Shown in pieces: positions 9,096 to 18,181 of a stretch of 38,911 bases of DNA (position 1 is the stretch's first letter; each line of letters opens with the position of its first letter). The stretch is from assembly GCF_000980885.2 (NCBI RefSeq), contig NZ_LBDA02000069.1:1-38911 (forward strand). The letters run 5' to 3'. Below the pieces are notes generated by a model. It was not told where the DNA came from, made no database searches, and was given only the letters and a program-made list of their open reading frames with translations. The stretch comes from Streptomyces malaysiense (GTDB taxonomy: Bacteria > Actinomycetota > Actinomycetes > Streptomycetales > Streptomycetaceae). Position numbers and translations under genes: made by a program.

Positions 9096-10460
9096 TCACG
9101 CCCTGATGATCGCCAGGGCCTCGTCGCGGATCTTGGCCATGGTGGGCTCGTCCCTCGCCTCGGCGTTCAGGCGGAGGAGGGGCTCGGTGTTGGAGGGGCG
9201 GACGTTGAACCACCAGTCGGGAGTGGCGACGGTGAGGCCGTCGAGATCGTCCAGGGTGACGTCGGCGCGGTCCTCGTAGGCGGCGCGGATCGCGGCGAGG
9301 CGCGCGGACTGGTCGGCGACGGTGGAGTTGATCTCGCCGGAGCCCGTGTAGCGGTCGTACTGGGCGACGAGCGCGGACAGCGGTCCCTCCTGGCCGCCGA
9401 GGGCGGCGAGGACGTGCAGGGCGGCCAGCATGCCGGTGTCGGCGTTCCAGAAGTCCTTGAAGTAGTAGTGCGCGGAGTGCTCGCCGCCGAAGATCGCGCC
9501 GGTGCGGGCCATCTCGGCCTTGATGAAGGAGTGGCCGACGCGGGTGCGGACCGGGGTGCCGCCGTTCTCGCGGACGACCTCCGGGACCGTGCGGGAGGTG
9601 ATCAGGTTGTGGATGATCAGGCCGGTGCCGCCGTTGCGCGCCAGTTCGCGAGCGGCGACCAGGGCGGTGATCGCGGACGGGGAGACCGGGTCGCCGTTCT
9701 CGTCCACGACGAAGCAGCGGTCGGCGTCGCCGTCGAAGGCGATGCCGAGGTCCGCGCCCTCCGCCGGGACCCGCTTCCGCAGGTCCACGAGGTTGGCCGG
9801 GTCGAGCGGGTTGGCCTCGTGGTTCGGGAAGGTGCCGTCCAGTTCGAAGTACATCGGCACCAGCGTCAGGGGCAGGCCGGCGAAGACCGTGGGCACCGTG
9901 TGGCCGCCCATGCCGTTGCCCGCGTCGACCACGACCTTCAGGGGACGGATCGTGCCCAGGTCGACCAGCGCGCGCAGGTGTGCCGCGTAGTCCTCCAGCG
10001 TCTCGCGCGAGGTGAGGGCGCCCGGCTCGGCGACCGGCTCGGGGGCGCCCGACTCCAGCCATTTCTCGGCCAGTTCGCGGATCTGCGCGAGGCCGGTGTC
10101 CTGGCCGACCGGGGTGGCGCCGGCGCGGCACATCTTGATGCCGTTGTACTGGGCCGGGTTGTGCGAGGCGGTGAACATCGCGCCGGGCAGGTCCAGCGCC
10201 CCCGAGGCGTAGTAGAGCTGGTCCGTGGAGCACAGGCCGATCTCGGTCACGTCCGCACCGCGGTCCGCCGCGCCGCGCGCGAAGGCGCGGGACAGGCCGG
10301 GGGACGAGGGCCGCATGTCGTGGCCGACGACGATCGCCGACGCGCCCGTCACCTGCGCGAAGGCGGCGCCGAAGAGCCCGGCCAGTGTTTCGTCCCACTG
10401 GTCCGGGACCACTCCGCGCACGTCGTACGCCTTCACGATCTGCGACAGATCAGCAGTCAC
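9096..10460 (-). CDS. manB: phosphomannomutase / phosphoglucomutase
   Basis: A 454-residue alpha-D-phosphohexomutase that turns mannose-6-phosphate into mannose-1-phosphate. The phosphoserine loop is TASHNPAQYNGIK with Ser99, the Mg site is FDGDADRCF with Asp243, 245 and 247, and the sugar-binding loop is GGEHSAHYYF; RPSNTEPLLR is the C-terminal phosphate-binding motif. All key residues are present. The GTG at 10460 has AGGAGGG 7-8 bases upstream, which decides the start over the open frame to 10493. It is probably the first gene of the leftward mannose block, 208 bases after the DUF3499-type gene. Phosphoglucomutase activity is possible in the same family. Confidence 0.96.
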   Translation of the reverse strand: MTADLSQIVKAYDVRGVVPDQWDETLAGLFGAAFAQVTGASAIVVGHDMRPSSPGLSRAFARGAADRGADVTEIGLCSTDQLYYASGALDLPGAMFTASHNPAQYNGIKMCRAGATPVGQDTGLAQIRELAEKWLESGAPEPVAEPGALTSRETLEDYAAHLRALVDLGTIRPLKVVVDAGNGMGGHTVPTVFAGLPLTLVPMYFELDGTFPNHEANPLDPANLVDLRKRVPAEGADLGIAFDGDADRCFVVDENGDPVSPSAITALVAARELARNGGTGLIIHNLITSRTVPEVVRENGGTPVRTRVGHSFIKAEMARTGAIFGGEHSAHYYFKDFWNADTGMLAALHVLAALGGQEGPLSALVAQYDRYTGSGEINSTVADQSARLAAIRAAYEDRADVTLDDLDGLTVATPDWWFNVRPSNTEPLLRLNAEARDEPTMAKIRDEALAIIRA

Positions 10461-10668
10461 GGCCAACCCTCCTGAAGTTCTCTGAGCCCCCACAAACTAC
10501 CCGTCCGCGGTAAGGGGGAGGTGTGCGGACACCGGCAGGGCGCGCGGTCGTCACCAGGAGGAGTGGCGGGGACGGGTGGCGCTCGGGACGCCCCCGCGGG
10601 TGCCGTCCGTCGTCCCCGCGCTCATTCCCCCACGGGTGCCGGTCAGTTGTGGCGCCCGGTTGTCGCGC

Positions 10669-11091
10669 TCAGTTGTCCGGGGAACGCAGGACCCGCAGAT
10701 GACCGCGGCGGGCCACCTCCATGGGGTCCGCGGCGCGGGCGCCGCCGCCGGCCTCGGCCGCGCGCTCCTGGGGGCGGGCGGCCTCGCGCACGGCGTTGGC
10801 GAGCGCTTCCAGGTCGTCGCCGCTGGGGCGGGCGGGGGCGGAGCCGTCGAGGAGGCGGACGACCTCCCAGCCGCGCGGCGCGGTGAGACGCTCGGAGTGC
10901 TCGGCGCACAGGTCGTAGCAGTGGGGTTCGGCGTACGTGGCGAGCGGGCCGAGGACCGCGGTCGAGTCGGCGTAGACGTACGTCAGCGTCGCGACGGCGG
11001 GTCGGCCGCAGGCGGTGCGCGAACAGCGACGTACAGGGCTCACGATGTTGGACGGTACCGCACTCTTGAGCGGGCCGCGACGACTCTCCAC
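10669..11091 (-). CDS. DUF3499-type small metal-binding protein
   Basis: A 140-residue actinobacterial protein. Near the N-terminus it has RRCSRTACGRPAVATLTYVY and then YAEPHCYDLCAEHSERL, so CxxxxC and CxxxC pairs with nearby His probably bind a metal. The C-terminal half is Ala/Arg-rich and less conserved. The GTG at 11091 is preceded by GGGGGAG at 7 bases and is chosen over upstream codons in the same frame (open to 11205). Members of this family sit next to manB and a zincin-like gene in mycobacteria as well; function is unknown. Confidence 0.85.
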   Translation of the reverse strand: MESRRGPLKSAVPSNIVSPVRRCSRTACGRPAVATLTYVYADSTAVLGPLATYAEPHCYDLCAEHSERLTAPRGWEVVRLLDGSAPARPSGDDLEALANAVREAARPQERAAEAGGGARAADPMEVARRGHLRVLRSPDN

Positions 11092-11369
11092 CAGGTCACT
11101 CCCCCGTGTCGTGCTGTGAGACGCCCCACATACCCCTGAGAACAGGCCCTGTTGAGCCGTGCGGAGGGGGCTTCGGGGTGCTCGGGAGGGACTGTTTCCG
11201 GTCATGAGTCAGTACAAACACGGTCAATCGCCTTGAGTTCCGGGGACTTGGGGGGTCCGTGGAGGGTTGCGGAGATGAGCCCGACCTCGGCCGGAACGGT
11301 CGTCCCGCGGCGGGAAATCGCCGGTGGCCGGTTGGCGCGTGCGGCCGGGCGGGCGGGGTGGCCGGGGAC
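11092..11369. other. divergent intergenic region with a 13-base palindrome
   Basis: About 280 bases without a gene separate the DUF3499-type gene and the zincin-like gene. AACAGGCCCTGTT (11141-11153) is symmetric except for its central base and lies about 50 bases before the DUF3499 start, a possible operator. Nothing else is convincing. Confidence 0.4.
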
Positions 11370-11375
11370 TACGCT
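11370..11375 (+). promoter_or_regulatory. -10 element for a leaderless transcript
   Basis: TACGCT lies 6 bases before the GTG at 11382 and 9 before the ATG at 11385. No ribosome binding site precedes either codon. That spacing would start the RNA at the first codon. Confidence 0.5.
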
Positions 11376-11384
11376 TCACCAGTG

Positions 11385-11840
11385 ATGGACAACCGTGTAC
11401 CGCCCCGAGCCGCAGGCCCCGGGCCCCGTCGCCGTGATCGTCACGGGCGGGGCATGCGGGGGCCGATCGCACCGCCGCAGGTGCCGTTGGCGGCGAGCAG
11501 GGCGGAGGTGTTCGCGGATCTCGTGCAGGACTCCGTGGAGCGGCTGGAGCGGCGCTGGCCGCAGCTCGCCGAGGTGGAGTTCCTGGTGCTGGAGGTGCCT
11601 CGGCTGGAGGGCCCGGAGTCGGTCGCCCCCTGGGGGGACGAGACGGTGCCGCTCGGGGGGATCGTGCCGGCGCGGGAGGGACGGCGGGCGCGGGTGGTGG
11701 TGTACCGGCGGCCGGTGGAGATCCGGTCGAAGGGGCGGGACGAACGGGCCGCGCTCGTGCATGAGGTGGTCGTGGAGCAGGTCGCGGAGCTGCTCGGGCT
11801 GACGCCGGAGACGGTGGATCCGCGGTACGGGGAGGACTAG
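11385..11840 (+). CDS. zincin-like metallopeptidase-family protein, incomplete zinc motif
   Basis: A 151-residue protein of the minigluzincin/DUF1025 type. The N-terminal 30 residues are basic and variable. The conserved core runs from about residue 40 (FADLVQDSVERLERRWPQLA) to the end. The expected HExxH helix reads H126-E127-V-V-V-E131-Q, so the second zinc-binding His is Val130. It is therefore doubtful as an active protease. The in-frame GTG at 11382 abuts the ATG and either could be used, probably on a leaderless message. It is divergent from the DUF3499-type gene, as in mycobacteria. Confidence 0.85.
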   Translation: MDNRVPPRAAGPGPRRRDRHGRGMRGPIAPPQVPLAASRAEVFADLVQDSVERLERRWPQLAEVEFLVLEVPRLEGPESVAPWGDETVPLGGIVPAREGRRARVVVYRRPVEIRSKGRDERAALVHEVVVEQVAELLGLTPETVDPRYGED

Positions 11841-11959
11841 GGCCTCTCGTTCGGATCAGGCCCGGCTCGCGGGGTCCGGCGCCGCGCCTTTCCCGGCCGC
11901 CCGCGCCGGCGGGGTGCTTCCCCCGAGGGGGTGCTCCCGGCGGCACGGGGGGCGCGGCC

Positions 11960-11981
11960 GGGGCGCGGTGTCACGCGCCCC
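11960..11981. terminator. convergent terminator hairpin
   Basis: GGGGCGCG (11960-11967) pairs with CGCGCCCC (11974-11981), loop GTGTCA, followed on the plus strand by the pyrimidine-rich TTCTCGCTTCC. It lies between the zincin-like and DUF5719-type genes. Confidence 0.7.
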
Positions 11982-11994
11982 TTCTCGCTTCCGC

Positions 11995-13512
11995 TCACTT
12001 CTGGAGGATCGACAGGTCCTCGCTCGCCTTCGGGACCAGGACCAGGCCCCTGTCGTTCGGCAGGGTCTGCACGGTGAAGCCGGAGGGGTCGGTGGAGGTG
12101 AGGGTGCGGGAGGCGTAGAGGGGCGTGGTGGTGAGGGGTTCGACGGTCAGGGCGTAGGTGCCCTTGACGCCGGAGGGGACCGGGGCGTCGATGTTCTGGG
12201 TGGTGCCGGCCTTGATCGTGTAGGTCTTGCTGACCGCCGTACCGCCGCCGCTGCCCGCCGAGGCGGTGACCTTGACCTTGGCCGTGGCGGTGGGCGCCGT
12301 CAGGGCGAGAGTGGTGCCCTTGGCGCTGTTGTCGGCGGCGGTGGCGCGCGCTCCGACGGGGCCGGTGGCCGGGATGAACGCGGTCTCCTGGTCGGCGCCC
12401 TTGCCCCGGACCACGCGCAGCGCGGCGACGACCGGCACCGACTGGTCGGTGGGGGTCAGGACCAGGGAACCGGCCTCGCCGCGGGTGAGCGGGCCGAGGT
12501 CGGCTGAGGTGGTCACGCCGGACTTGACGTGCAGTTCCTCGTTGCCCGCCGGGGTGATCAGGCCGTCGGGCGAGGCGAGGCGGACCTTGAGGTCCGCGTC
12601 CGTGTCGCCCGGCGTGAAGGCGATCAGGCGGACGTCGGTGGCGTCCTTGGGGATCCCGGGGAGCACCAGGCTGCCGGCCGGGTCGGCGGCCGCGGCCAGC
12701 CAGTCGCCGCCCGCCTTGTCGTCCAGCGCCTGCACCGTCGCGCCGAGCCGCCCGCTGCGCACGCTGACGTGCACGGTCAGGTCGTCCTGCCGCTCGTCGG
12801 TCAGCGTGGACAGCAGGATCGGCTCACTGGAGTGCGGTTTGACCGTGAGGTTCTCCCCCAGCGGCGACTTGATCGCACCGTTCTTGCCGTACAGCTCGAC
12901 GTCCACGACGGCTGCCGAGTCGTCCGGGTTGGTCAGATGGAGGTAGTCGGTACGGCTCGCCGCGGTGCTGGCGCCCGGGAACCAGAACTCGGTGTCCGCG
13001 GGCGTGCAGGTGACGCCCTGGAGGCCGCGGCCGGTGCCGGCGGCGATCTCGGTGGTCTCCTGCACGGTCCAGCCGGGCGCGAAGTTCCCGTCCGCGGTAC
13101 CGATCAGCGCGGGTGTGTCGGCGCCGGAGGTGTCGCCGGTGACCGGGGTGCCGGGCGCCTTCGGGGTGAGCGCCGGCTGACCGGCGGTCGTCTTCTTGCC
13201 GCTCTTGCCCTTGCCCTTGCTCTGCTGGGTGTCGCCCGTGCCGTCCACCGACTGCACGGGGGCGGCCTGGAGTTGGGCCTTGCCGCTGCTCGGCGCGCCC
13301 TGGGTGACGGGCGTGAAGGAGGTGTACGTGGTGTCCGCGATGTCCGACACGCTGGGCGCCGGGCACAGCAGGCCGGTGCGCTGCACGGGCAGGTGGGAGG
13401 CGGCGCCGGGGGCGGCGGCGCCGGACGCGGACGGGGTGGCGAGCGCGGCGACCGCGGTGACGGCGGCCAGCGCGGTGGTGCCGGCGATCAAGGACAGGGT
13501 GGTGCGGTTCAC
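11995..13512 (-). CDS. secreted DUF5719-type protein
   Basis: A 505-residue protein with an N-terminal signal peptide or anchor (LSLIAGTTALAAVTAVAALA, residues 6-25) after a short NRT start. The rest is exported, beta-rich and repetitive in feel (VVDVELYGKNGAIKSPLGEN; VSVRSGRLGATVQALDD), with single Cys residues near 50 and 159. A Gln/Lys/Gly-rich linker lies at about 80-110. The start is a GTG at 13512 whose bases overlap the TGA of the glycosyltransferase gene (GTGA, 13512-13509), so the two are translationally coupled and likely work together. I recognise it as the actinobacterial DUF5719 type by context and architecture; biochemical role is unknown. Confidence 0.85.
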   Translation of the reverse strand: MNRTTLSLIAGTTALAAVTAVAALATPSASGAAAPGAASHLPVQRTGLLCPAPSVSDIADTTYTSFTPVTQGAPSSGKAQLQAAPVQSVDGTGDTQQSKGKGKSGKKTTAGQPALTPKAPGTPVTGDTSGADTPALIGTADGNFAPGWTVQETTEIAAGTGRGLQGVTCTPADTEFWFPGASTAASRTDYLHLTNPDDSAAVVDVELYGKNGAIKSPLGENLTVKPHSSEPILLSTLTDERQDDLTVHVSVRSGRLGATVQALDDKAGGDWLAAAADPAGSLVLPGIPKDATDVRLIAFTPGDTDADLKVRLASPDGLITPAGNEELHVKSGVTTSADLGPLTRGEAGSLVLTPTDQSVPVVAALRVVRGKGADQETAFIPATGPVGARATAADNSAKGTTLALTAPTATAKVKVTASAGSGGGTAVSKTYTIKAGTTQNIDAPVPSGVKGTYALTVEPLTTTPLYASRTLTSTDPSGFTVQTLPNDRGLVLVPKASEDLSILQK

Positions 13513-16500
13513 TGCTGGCTCCCGTCGGGGCGCTCGCTGCCGGTGCCATGGGGCGGCTGGGCGGGGTCGTAGCCCTGCTGGGCGGGGTCGTACGCGGGGT
13601 CGTAGACCTGCTGCTGGTACGCCGCCGGGTCGTACGGCTGCTGTTCGGCGGTGCCGCCGTAGGCGTACTGGTCGTACGAGGCCGTGCCGTAGGTGTCGGC
13701 CTGATACGTCTGCTGGTCGTAACCGCCCGTCTGGTAGGCGTCGTCGCCGTAGCCGGGGTACCGGGTGTCCGTGTAGGGGGTGGCGTACGACTCGTCGTAG
13801 GAGGGGTCGTACGGCTGCTGGTGCGGGATCCGGGGCTCGGCCGGGGCCCCCTCCGGGATCTCCTCAGGGGGCGTCTCGTTCATGGGCACCTCCCCCATGG
13901 GCATCTCCGCCGCGGGCACTTCCCCCGCGGGCGTCCGCTCGGCGGACTCCTCCTCGGCCTGGGCGCGCAGGCGGCGGGCGCGGCGGCCCTCGCCCGTGGC
14001 CGCCTGCACGGGCAGCGGCTCCTCCTCGGGGAGGTCGTCGTCCACGTCGCGGCGGCGGCCCGGCAGGGCGAGGACGACAAGGACGACGGCGAGCGCGCCC
14101 TGGGCCCACAGCCAGACGGTGTGGGTGATGGGCGCGTCGTAGGTGACGTCCAACCGGCCACCGGTGGACGGGAGCCGGAAGCCCTGGGCCCAGCCGTCGA
14201 CGGTGGTGCGGGTGAGCGGCTTGCCGTCGAGGGTGGCGGTCCAGCCGGGGGCGGCGCTGTCGGCGAGGCGCAGGACGCGGCCGTCGGAACCGGACGGGAC
14301 GGTGGTGTGGATGTCCACCGGTCCGGCCTCGACCGGCTGGGTGCTGCCGGAGTCGACGGCGTCCGAGGTGCCGGCGGGCAGGATGACCGCGCGGGAGACC
14401 TCCTGGTCGACGCGCCACAGGGCGTTGCCGTCCTGCTGGCTGAGCCGGGCCAGGCCGGGGGTGGCGTCGAGGACGCGGGTGATGTCGCGGGGCGCGCCCT
14501 TGTGGACGAGGACGTACCGCACGGCGAAGCCGCCGAGTTCGTCGGCCTGGTCGGCGCCGGAGCCGGCGACCAGGTTGGCGACGACCTTGTCCAGGCGTGT
14601 GTTCTGACCGTCGGCGGCGGCGATCTCGGCGTCTCCCATGCGGGCGCCGGCGCCGCGCACCAGGGTGTAGCTGACCCGCGCGGTGGAGTCGCTGTCCAGG
14701 ACGAGGGTGCGCGCCCGGTCGCCGGTGGTGGAGTCCTCGGCGACGAACGCGGGCACCTGGGCCGGGTCGCGGCGCTGCACGGGGCCGTCGGCGCCGCGGA
14801 CCATCCAGGCGGCGGCGAGCAGCAGCGGTCCCAGGGCCGCGGTGAGCGCGATCAGGGCGGCCACCGGCTGGCGCCAGCCGAAGCTCTGCTCGGCCACGCG
14901 CGCGCGGGCGCCGTCGGCACCGAGGACTGCGGCGGCCAGCAGGGCGATGCCGTAGACGAGAGTGGCGGGTCCGGCCCAGGCGGACCGGTTGGCGAGGACC
15001 GCGAAGACGAGCCCGACCAGGGCGACGGCCCAGGCGGTGCGGATGCCCAACCGCCGCTCGGAGCGCAGCAGGGCGGCGAGGGCGGCGAGCACGATGCCGA
15101 GCAGCAGCAGACCGCTCATGGTGCCGGGGCCGCCGGGGCTGGCGCCGAGCAGGTCGAGCGCGGAGGCGGCGGAGGCGCCGTACGCCAGGCCCGCTTCCCT
15201 GAGGAAGCCGGTCGGCAGCAGGGTCAGCGACCAGGGGGCGAGGAGCAGCAGCGGGGTGCCGAGCTGCACCAGCAGGCGCAGGCCGTGGGCGATCAGGCCG
15301 GCGCGGCGCAGCACGAGCACGCCGAGGCCGAGGACCAGTGCGACGGGCCAGACGATCGGGGTGAAGGCGGTGGTGATGGTCAGCAGCAGCGCGTACGCCC
15401 AGGTGGCGCGCCAGCTGCCGGGGGCGCCGGTGCGGCTGGTGAGGCCGCTCGCGGCGCTGCCGGCGCGGGCGATCAGCGGCAGCAGGACGGCGAGTACGGC
15501 GGTGCCGATGCGGCCGCCGGCCAGGGCGCCGGTGGTGGCGGGCAGGAAGGCGTAGGCGATGGCCGCCCAGGCGCGCAGCAGCCGGGAGGTGACCAGCGGC
15601 CGGGAGGCGAAGTAGGCGGTGAATCCGGCGAGCGGCACCGAGCAGACCAGCAGCACGGTGACCGCGACTCCGGCGGAGCCGAACAGCAGGGTGGCCAGGG
15701 TGGCGACGACGGCCAGATAGGGCGGTGCGGCGGGGGTGCCGCCGGCGCCGACCGGGTGCCAGGCGTCCGCGAAGCGGGACCACAGTTCACCGGCGCCCGC
15801 CGGGGCGGGCAGCAGGGCGCCGCCGCCGAGCGCGCCGCCGGCGAGCAGGGAGCGGCAGGCGACCAGGGCGATGACCAGCAGGGCGAGGAAGAGCACCGGT
15901 CCGGGCCTGCGGGCGATCCGCTTGAGGCGGACGAACTGCTCGACCTCCAGGAAGTCGGCGTCGTCGCCGCCGGGCCCGGACTCCACGGCGCCGCCGTGCC
16001 GGCCGGCCGAGGTGGCGTCGGTGTCGGAGCCGCCGGTGAAGTTGCCCGCGAACTGCTCCACGGTGGCGCGGATGGTGGCGCCGGGCGGCGGGAAGAGGGC
16101 GCGCAGTTCGTCCTTGCCGATCCGCGGGGTGCCGCGGCGGCGCCGGGCGGCGATGATCCGCTCGGGTCGCAGCAGGGTGCCCAGCAGACCGCGGATCTCG
16201 TCGACGGCCTGGCCGGGGACCTTGCCGACCAGGTAGGCGACGGTGCGCAGGAGGGTGCCGAGGACCAGCCGCAGCATCACCCAGGGCAGCGCGGCGGTAC
16301 GGGTGTTGACGAGCAGGGTGTGGACGGCGCCGGCCTTGTCGACCTTGTGCGGGGAGGCGGCGGTGCGGCCCACGCAGTCCACGGCGCGGCGCTCGCGGGA
16401 GGCGGCCTCGGCGTGCCGGACGACCGCGTCGGGGGCGATCAGGACGCGGTGGCCGGCGAGATGGGCGCGCCAGCACAGGTCCACGTCGTCGCGCATCAGG

Positions 16501-17327
16501 GGCAGCCGGCGGTCGAAGCCGCCGAGCTGTTCGAAGACGTCGCGGCGGATCAGCATGCCGGCGGTGGAGACGGACAGCACGGTGCGGACGTGGTCGTGCT
16601 GGCCCTGGTCCTGTTCGCGGCGGTCAAGACCGGTCCAGCGGCGGCCGGAGTTGGCGATGGAGACGCCGACCTCCAGCAACTGCCTGCGGTCGTACCAGCC
16701 GCGGAGTTTGGGGCCGACGACGGCCACGTCGTCGCGGCCCAGTTCGAGTTCGTTCTCGACGACCCGGAGCAGTTGGGCGAGGGCGTCGGGTTCGGGGGCG
16801 CAGTCGTCGTGCAGCAGCCAGAGCCACTGGACCGGTTCGCCGTACGGCAGTTCGGGGAGGTCGTAGGCGTCGTCCCGCCAGGTGCGGGTGACCGGGTCCC
16901 AGCCGCTGGGGCGCTTGAGGTAGGGCAGCTCGTCCGGGGTGAGGACGGGGACGGCGCGGCTCGCCTCCTCGACGGCCTGGCCGAAGCCGGTGCGGCGGGC
17001 GAGGTGCAGCACGCCCGCGTCGCCGAGGGCTTCGCCGAGCAGCTGGGCGGAGCTGTCCGCGCTGCCGGTGTCGGCGGCCACCGCGTGCTGGACGGGGCGT
17101 TCCTGGCCGAGCAGCCCGGCGAGCGCGTCGGGCAGCCAGCGCGCGCCGTCGTGGGAGACGAGCACGGCGGTGACCACGTGACGCGGGAACTCGGGTGGGC
17201 GGGCCGGATCGAACGCCGCCTGGCGGGCTGGGTCGAACGCTGCTGCGGCGGCCGGGTCTTGGGCTGCCGTATGGCTGTGCACGGACATCGAGGTACGGGC
17301 CCCGGTTCGCTGGACTGCGGTGGACAC
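13509..17327 (-). CDS. large membrane glycosyltransferase, family 2
   Basis: A 1272-residue protein. An N-terminal GT2 domain (about residues 50-330) shows VTAVLVSHDGARWLPDALAG, LLHDDCAPEPDALAQLL (nucleotide-sugar/metal site) and MRDDVDLCWRAHLAGHR (acceptor side). From about residue 475 there are roughly a dozen hydrophobic helices (e.g. VLFLALLVIALVACRSLLAG), with an extracytoplasmic domain before the last (ITHTVWLWAQGALAVVLVVLAL). The C-terminal tail of over 150 residues is cytoplasmic-looking, first Glu/Pro-rich, then Tyr/Gln/Asp-rich repeats (YDPAAYQQQVYDPAYDPAQQ). The start is probably the GTG at 17327 with GGGGAA upstream; the ATG at 17288 is an alternative. It likely moves a sugar to a lipid carrier or surface polymer; donor unknown, though GDP-mannose genes are close. 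Confidence 0.88.
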   Translation of the reverse strand: MSTAVQRTGARTSMSVHSHTAAQDPAAAAAFDPARQAAFDPARPPEFPRHVVTAVLVSHDGARWLPDALAGLLGQERPVQHAVAADTGSADSSAQLLGEALGDAGVLHLARRTGFGQAVEEASRAVPVLTPDELPYLKRPSGWDPVTRTWRDDAYDLPELPYGEPVQWLWLLHDDCAPEPDALAQLLRVVENELELGRDDVAVVGPKLRGWYDRRQLLEVGVSIANSGRRWTGLDRREQDQGQHDHVRTVLSVSTAGMLIRRDVFEQLGGFDRRLPLMRDDVDLCWRAHLAGHRVLIAPDAVVRHAEAASRERRAVDCVGRTAASPHKVDKAGAVHTLLVNTRTAALPWVMLRLVLGTLLRTVAYLVGKVPGQAVDEIRGLLGTLLRPERIIAARRRRGTPRIGKDELRALFPPPGATIRATVEQFAGNFTGGSDTDATSAGRHGGAVESGPGGDDADFLEVEQFVRLKRIARRPGPVLFLALLVIALVACRSLLAGGALGGGALLPAPAGAGELWSRFADAWHPVGAGGTPAAPPYLAVVATLATLLFGSAGVAVTVLLVCSVPLAGFTAYFASRPLVTSRLLRAWAAIAYAFLPATTGALAGGRIGTAVLAVLLPLIARAGSAASGLTSRTGAPGSWRATWAYALLLTITTAFTPIVWPVALVLGLGVLVLRRAGLIAHGLRLLVQLGTPLLLLAPWSLTLLPTGFLREAGLAYGASAASALDLLGASPGGPGTMSGLLLLGIVLAALAALLRSERRLGIRTAWAVALVGLVFAVLANRSAWAGPATLVYGIALLAAAVLGADGARARVAEQSFGWRQPVAALIALTAALGPLLLAAAWMVRGADGPVQRRDPAQVPAFVAEDSTTGDRARTLVLDSDSTARVSYTLVRGAGARMGDAEIAAADGQNTRLDKVVANLVAGSGADQADELGGFAVRYVLVHKGAPRDITRVLDATPGLARLSQQDGNALWRVDQEVSRAVILPAGTSDAVDSGSTQPVEAGPVDIHTTVPSGSDGRVLRLADSAAPGWTATLDGKPLTRTTVDGWAQGFRLPSTGGRLDVTYDAPITHTVWLWAQGALAVVLVVLALPGRRRDVDDDLPEEEPLPVQAATGEGRRARRLRAQAEEESAERTPAGEVPAAEMPMGEVPMNETPPEEIPEGAPAEPRIPHQQPYDPSYDESYATPYTDTRYPGYGDDAYQTGGYDQQTYQADTYGTASYDQYAYGGTAEQQPYDPAAYQQQVYDPAYDPAQQGYDPAQPPHGTGSERPDGSQQ

Positions 17328-17512
17328 CTGCGTTCCCCGGGCCTCGATGGGCTCGCGGGGACAGCGGGTCGTCTCGGACGAGCGACCACACTATCGGCTG
17401 CCCACGAGGACGGCCCGCCGCCTGTGGATAACCCACGGGCCACGGGCCGTTCGTGATGTTTTCTCGGGTATGGCGCGGGTATGTACCGGGTGCCCGCGGC
17501 GCTGGTGCGCGG

Positions 17513-17776
17513 TCAGACGGCGGCCTTCTTCAGGCGGCGGCGCTCCCGCTCGGACAGGCCGCCCCAGATGCCGAAGCGCTCGTCGTTGGCGAGGGCGTAC
17601 TCAAGGCACTCGGAGCGCACCTCGCAGGCGAGGCAGACCTTCTTCGCCTCTCTGGTGGAGCCGCCCTTCTCGGGAAAGAAGGACTCGGGGTCGGTCTGGG
17701 CGCACAGCGCGCGCTCCTGCCAGCCGAGTTCCTCGTCCGCGTCGTCGACCAGCAGTTGCTGCACCAGCTCGGTCAT
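17513..17776 (-). CDS. whiB: WhiB developmental regulator (Wbl iron-sulfur protein)
   Basis: An 87-residue Wbl protein. Cys25, Cys48, Cys51 and Cys57 bind the [4Fe-4S] cluster, and the G-I-W-G-G turn (69-73) is followed by a basic DNA-binding tail, RERRRLKKAAV. The sequence MTELVQQLLVDDADEELGWQ matches what I know of S. coelicolor WhiB (sporulation septation, acting with WhiA), the orthologue of mycobacterial WhiB2. The ATG at 17776 has GAGGGGC upstream. A HrdB-like promoter lies about 75 bases upstream within a long gene-free region. It stands alone or heads a transcript into the glycosyltransferase gene, 185 bases on. Confidence 0.96.
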   Translation of the reverse strand: MTELVQQLLVDDADEELGWQERALCAQTDPESFFPEKGGSTREAKKVCLACEVRSECLEYALANDERFGIWGGLSERERRRLKKAAV

Positions 17777-17849
17777 GTGCGCCCCTCGTCTGTCTTTCGC
17801 GTCCCCGTGCGTACGCCGTTACCGATTTCGGCTGAACGACACGAGTGAA

Positions 17850-17879
17850 ATTACAAGTGTGCTGCTCCGGGCGAGTCAA
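17850..17879 (-). promoter_or_regulatory. whiB promoter, TTGACT-18-TGTAAT
   Basis: On the minus strand TTGACT (17879-17874) is followed after 18 bases by TGTAAT (17855-17850). The predicted start near 17843 gives a leader of about 65 bases. The form suits HrdB; other, developmental promoters probably lie further upstream. Confidence 0.65.
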
Positions 17880-18181
17880 GCCGAGATCTGCTATTGAGCC
17901 CGTTATTCACTCTGCGGAACCAAGGCCGTGCGGAAAGTGTTCAAATCGCCATAAACCCCGACGCACGACCGGGCACGCGGCCGGGGTCCGCCGGACCGCC
18001 GCGCTCCGCAGGCACCTGCACGGCTCCTGTACGAAGGAAGACGTCCTGACGTTCGATCGCGTTGCATGGCCCGTCGAGCGCTCGGATGTGCCCCATGTGT
18101 CCCGGCCCTCCGAGCAGCAAACCTCACGCCCGGCAGATGACCCGGATGAGGTGAAATGTGTCCCACATGGCGGTCATCGAG

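Noticed and set aside
17423..17431. DnaA box (TTATCCACA on the minus strand)
   Set aside because: A single copy without clustering, far from dnaA-like genes; chance match.
13548..17456. A 1302-codon plus-strand open frame antisense to the glycosyltransferase gene
   Set aside because: It is a GC-bias shadow: Gly/Ala/Val/Asp/Glu-rich with no domains, and exactly opposite a well-supported gene.
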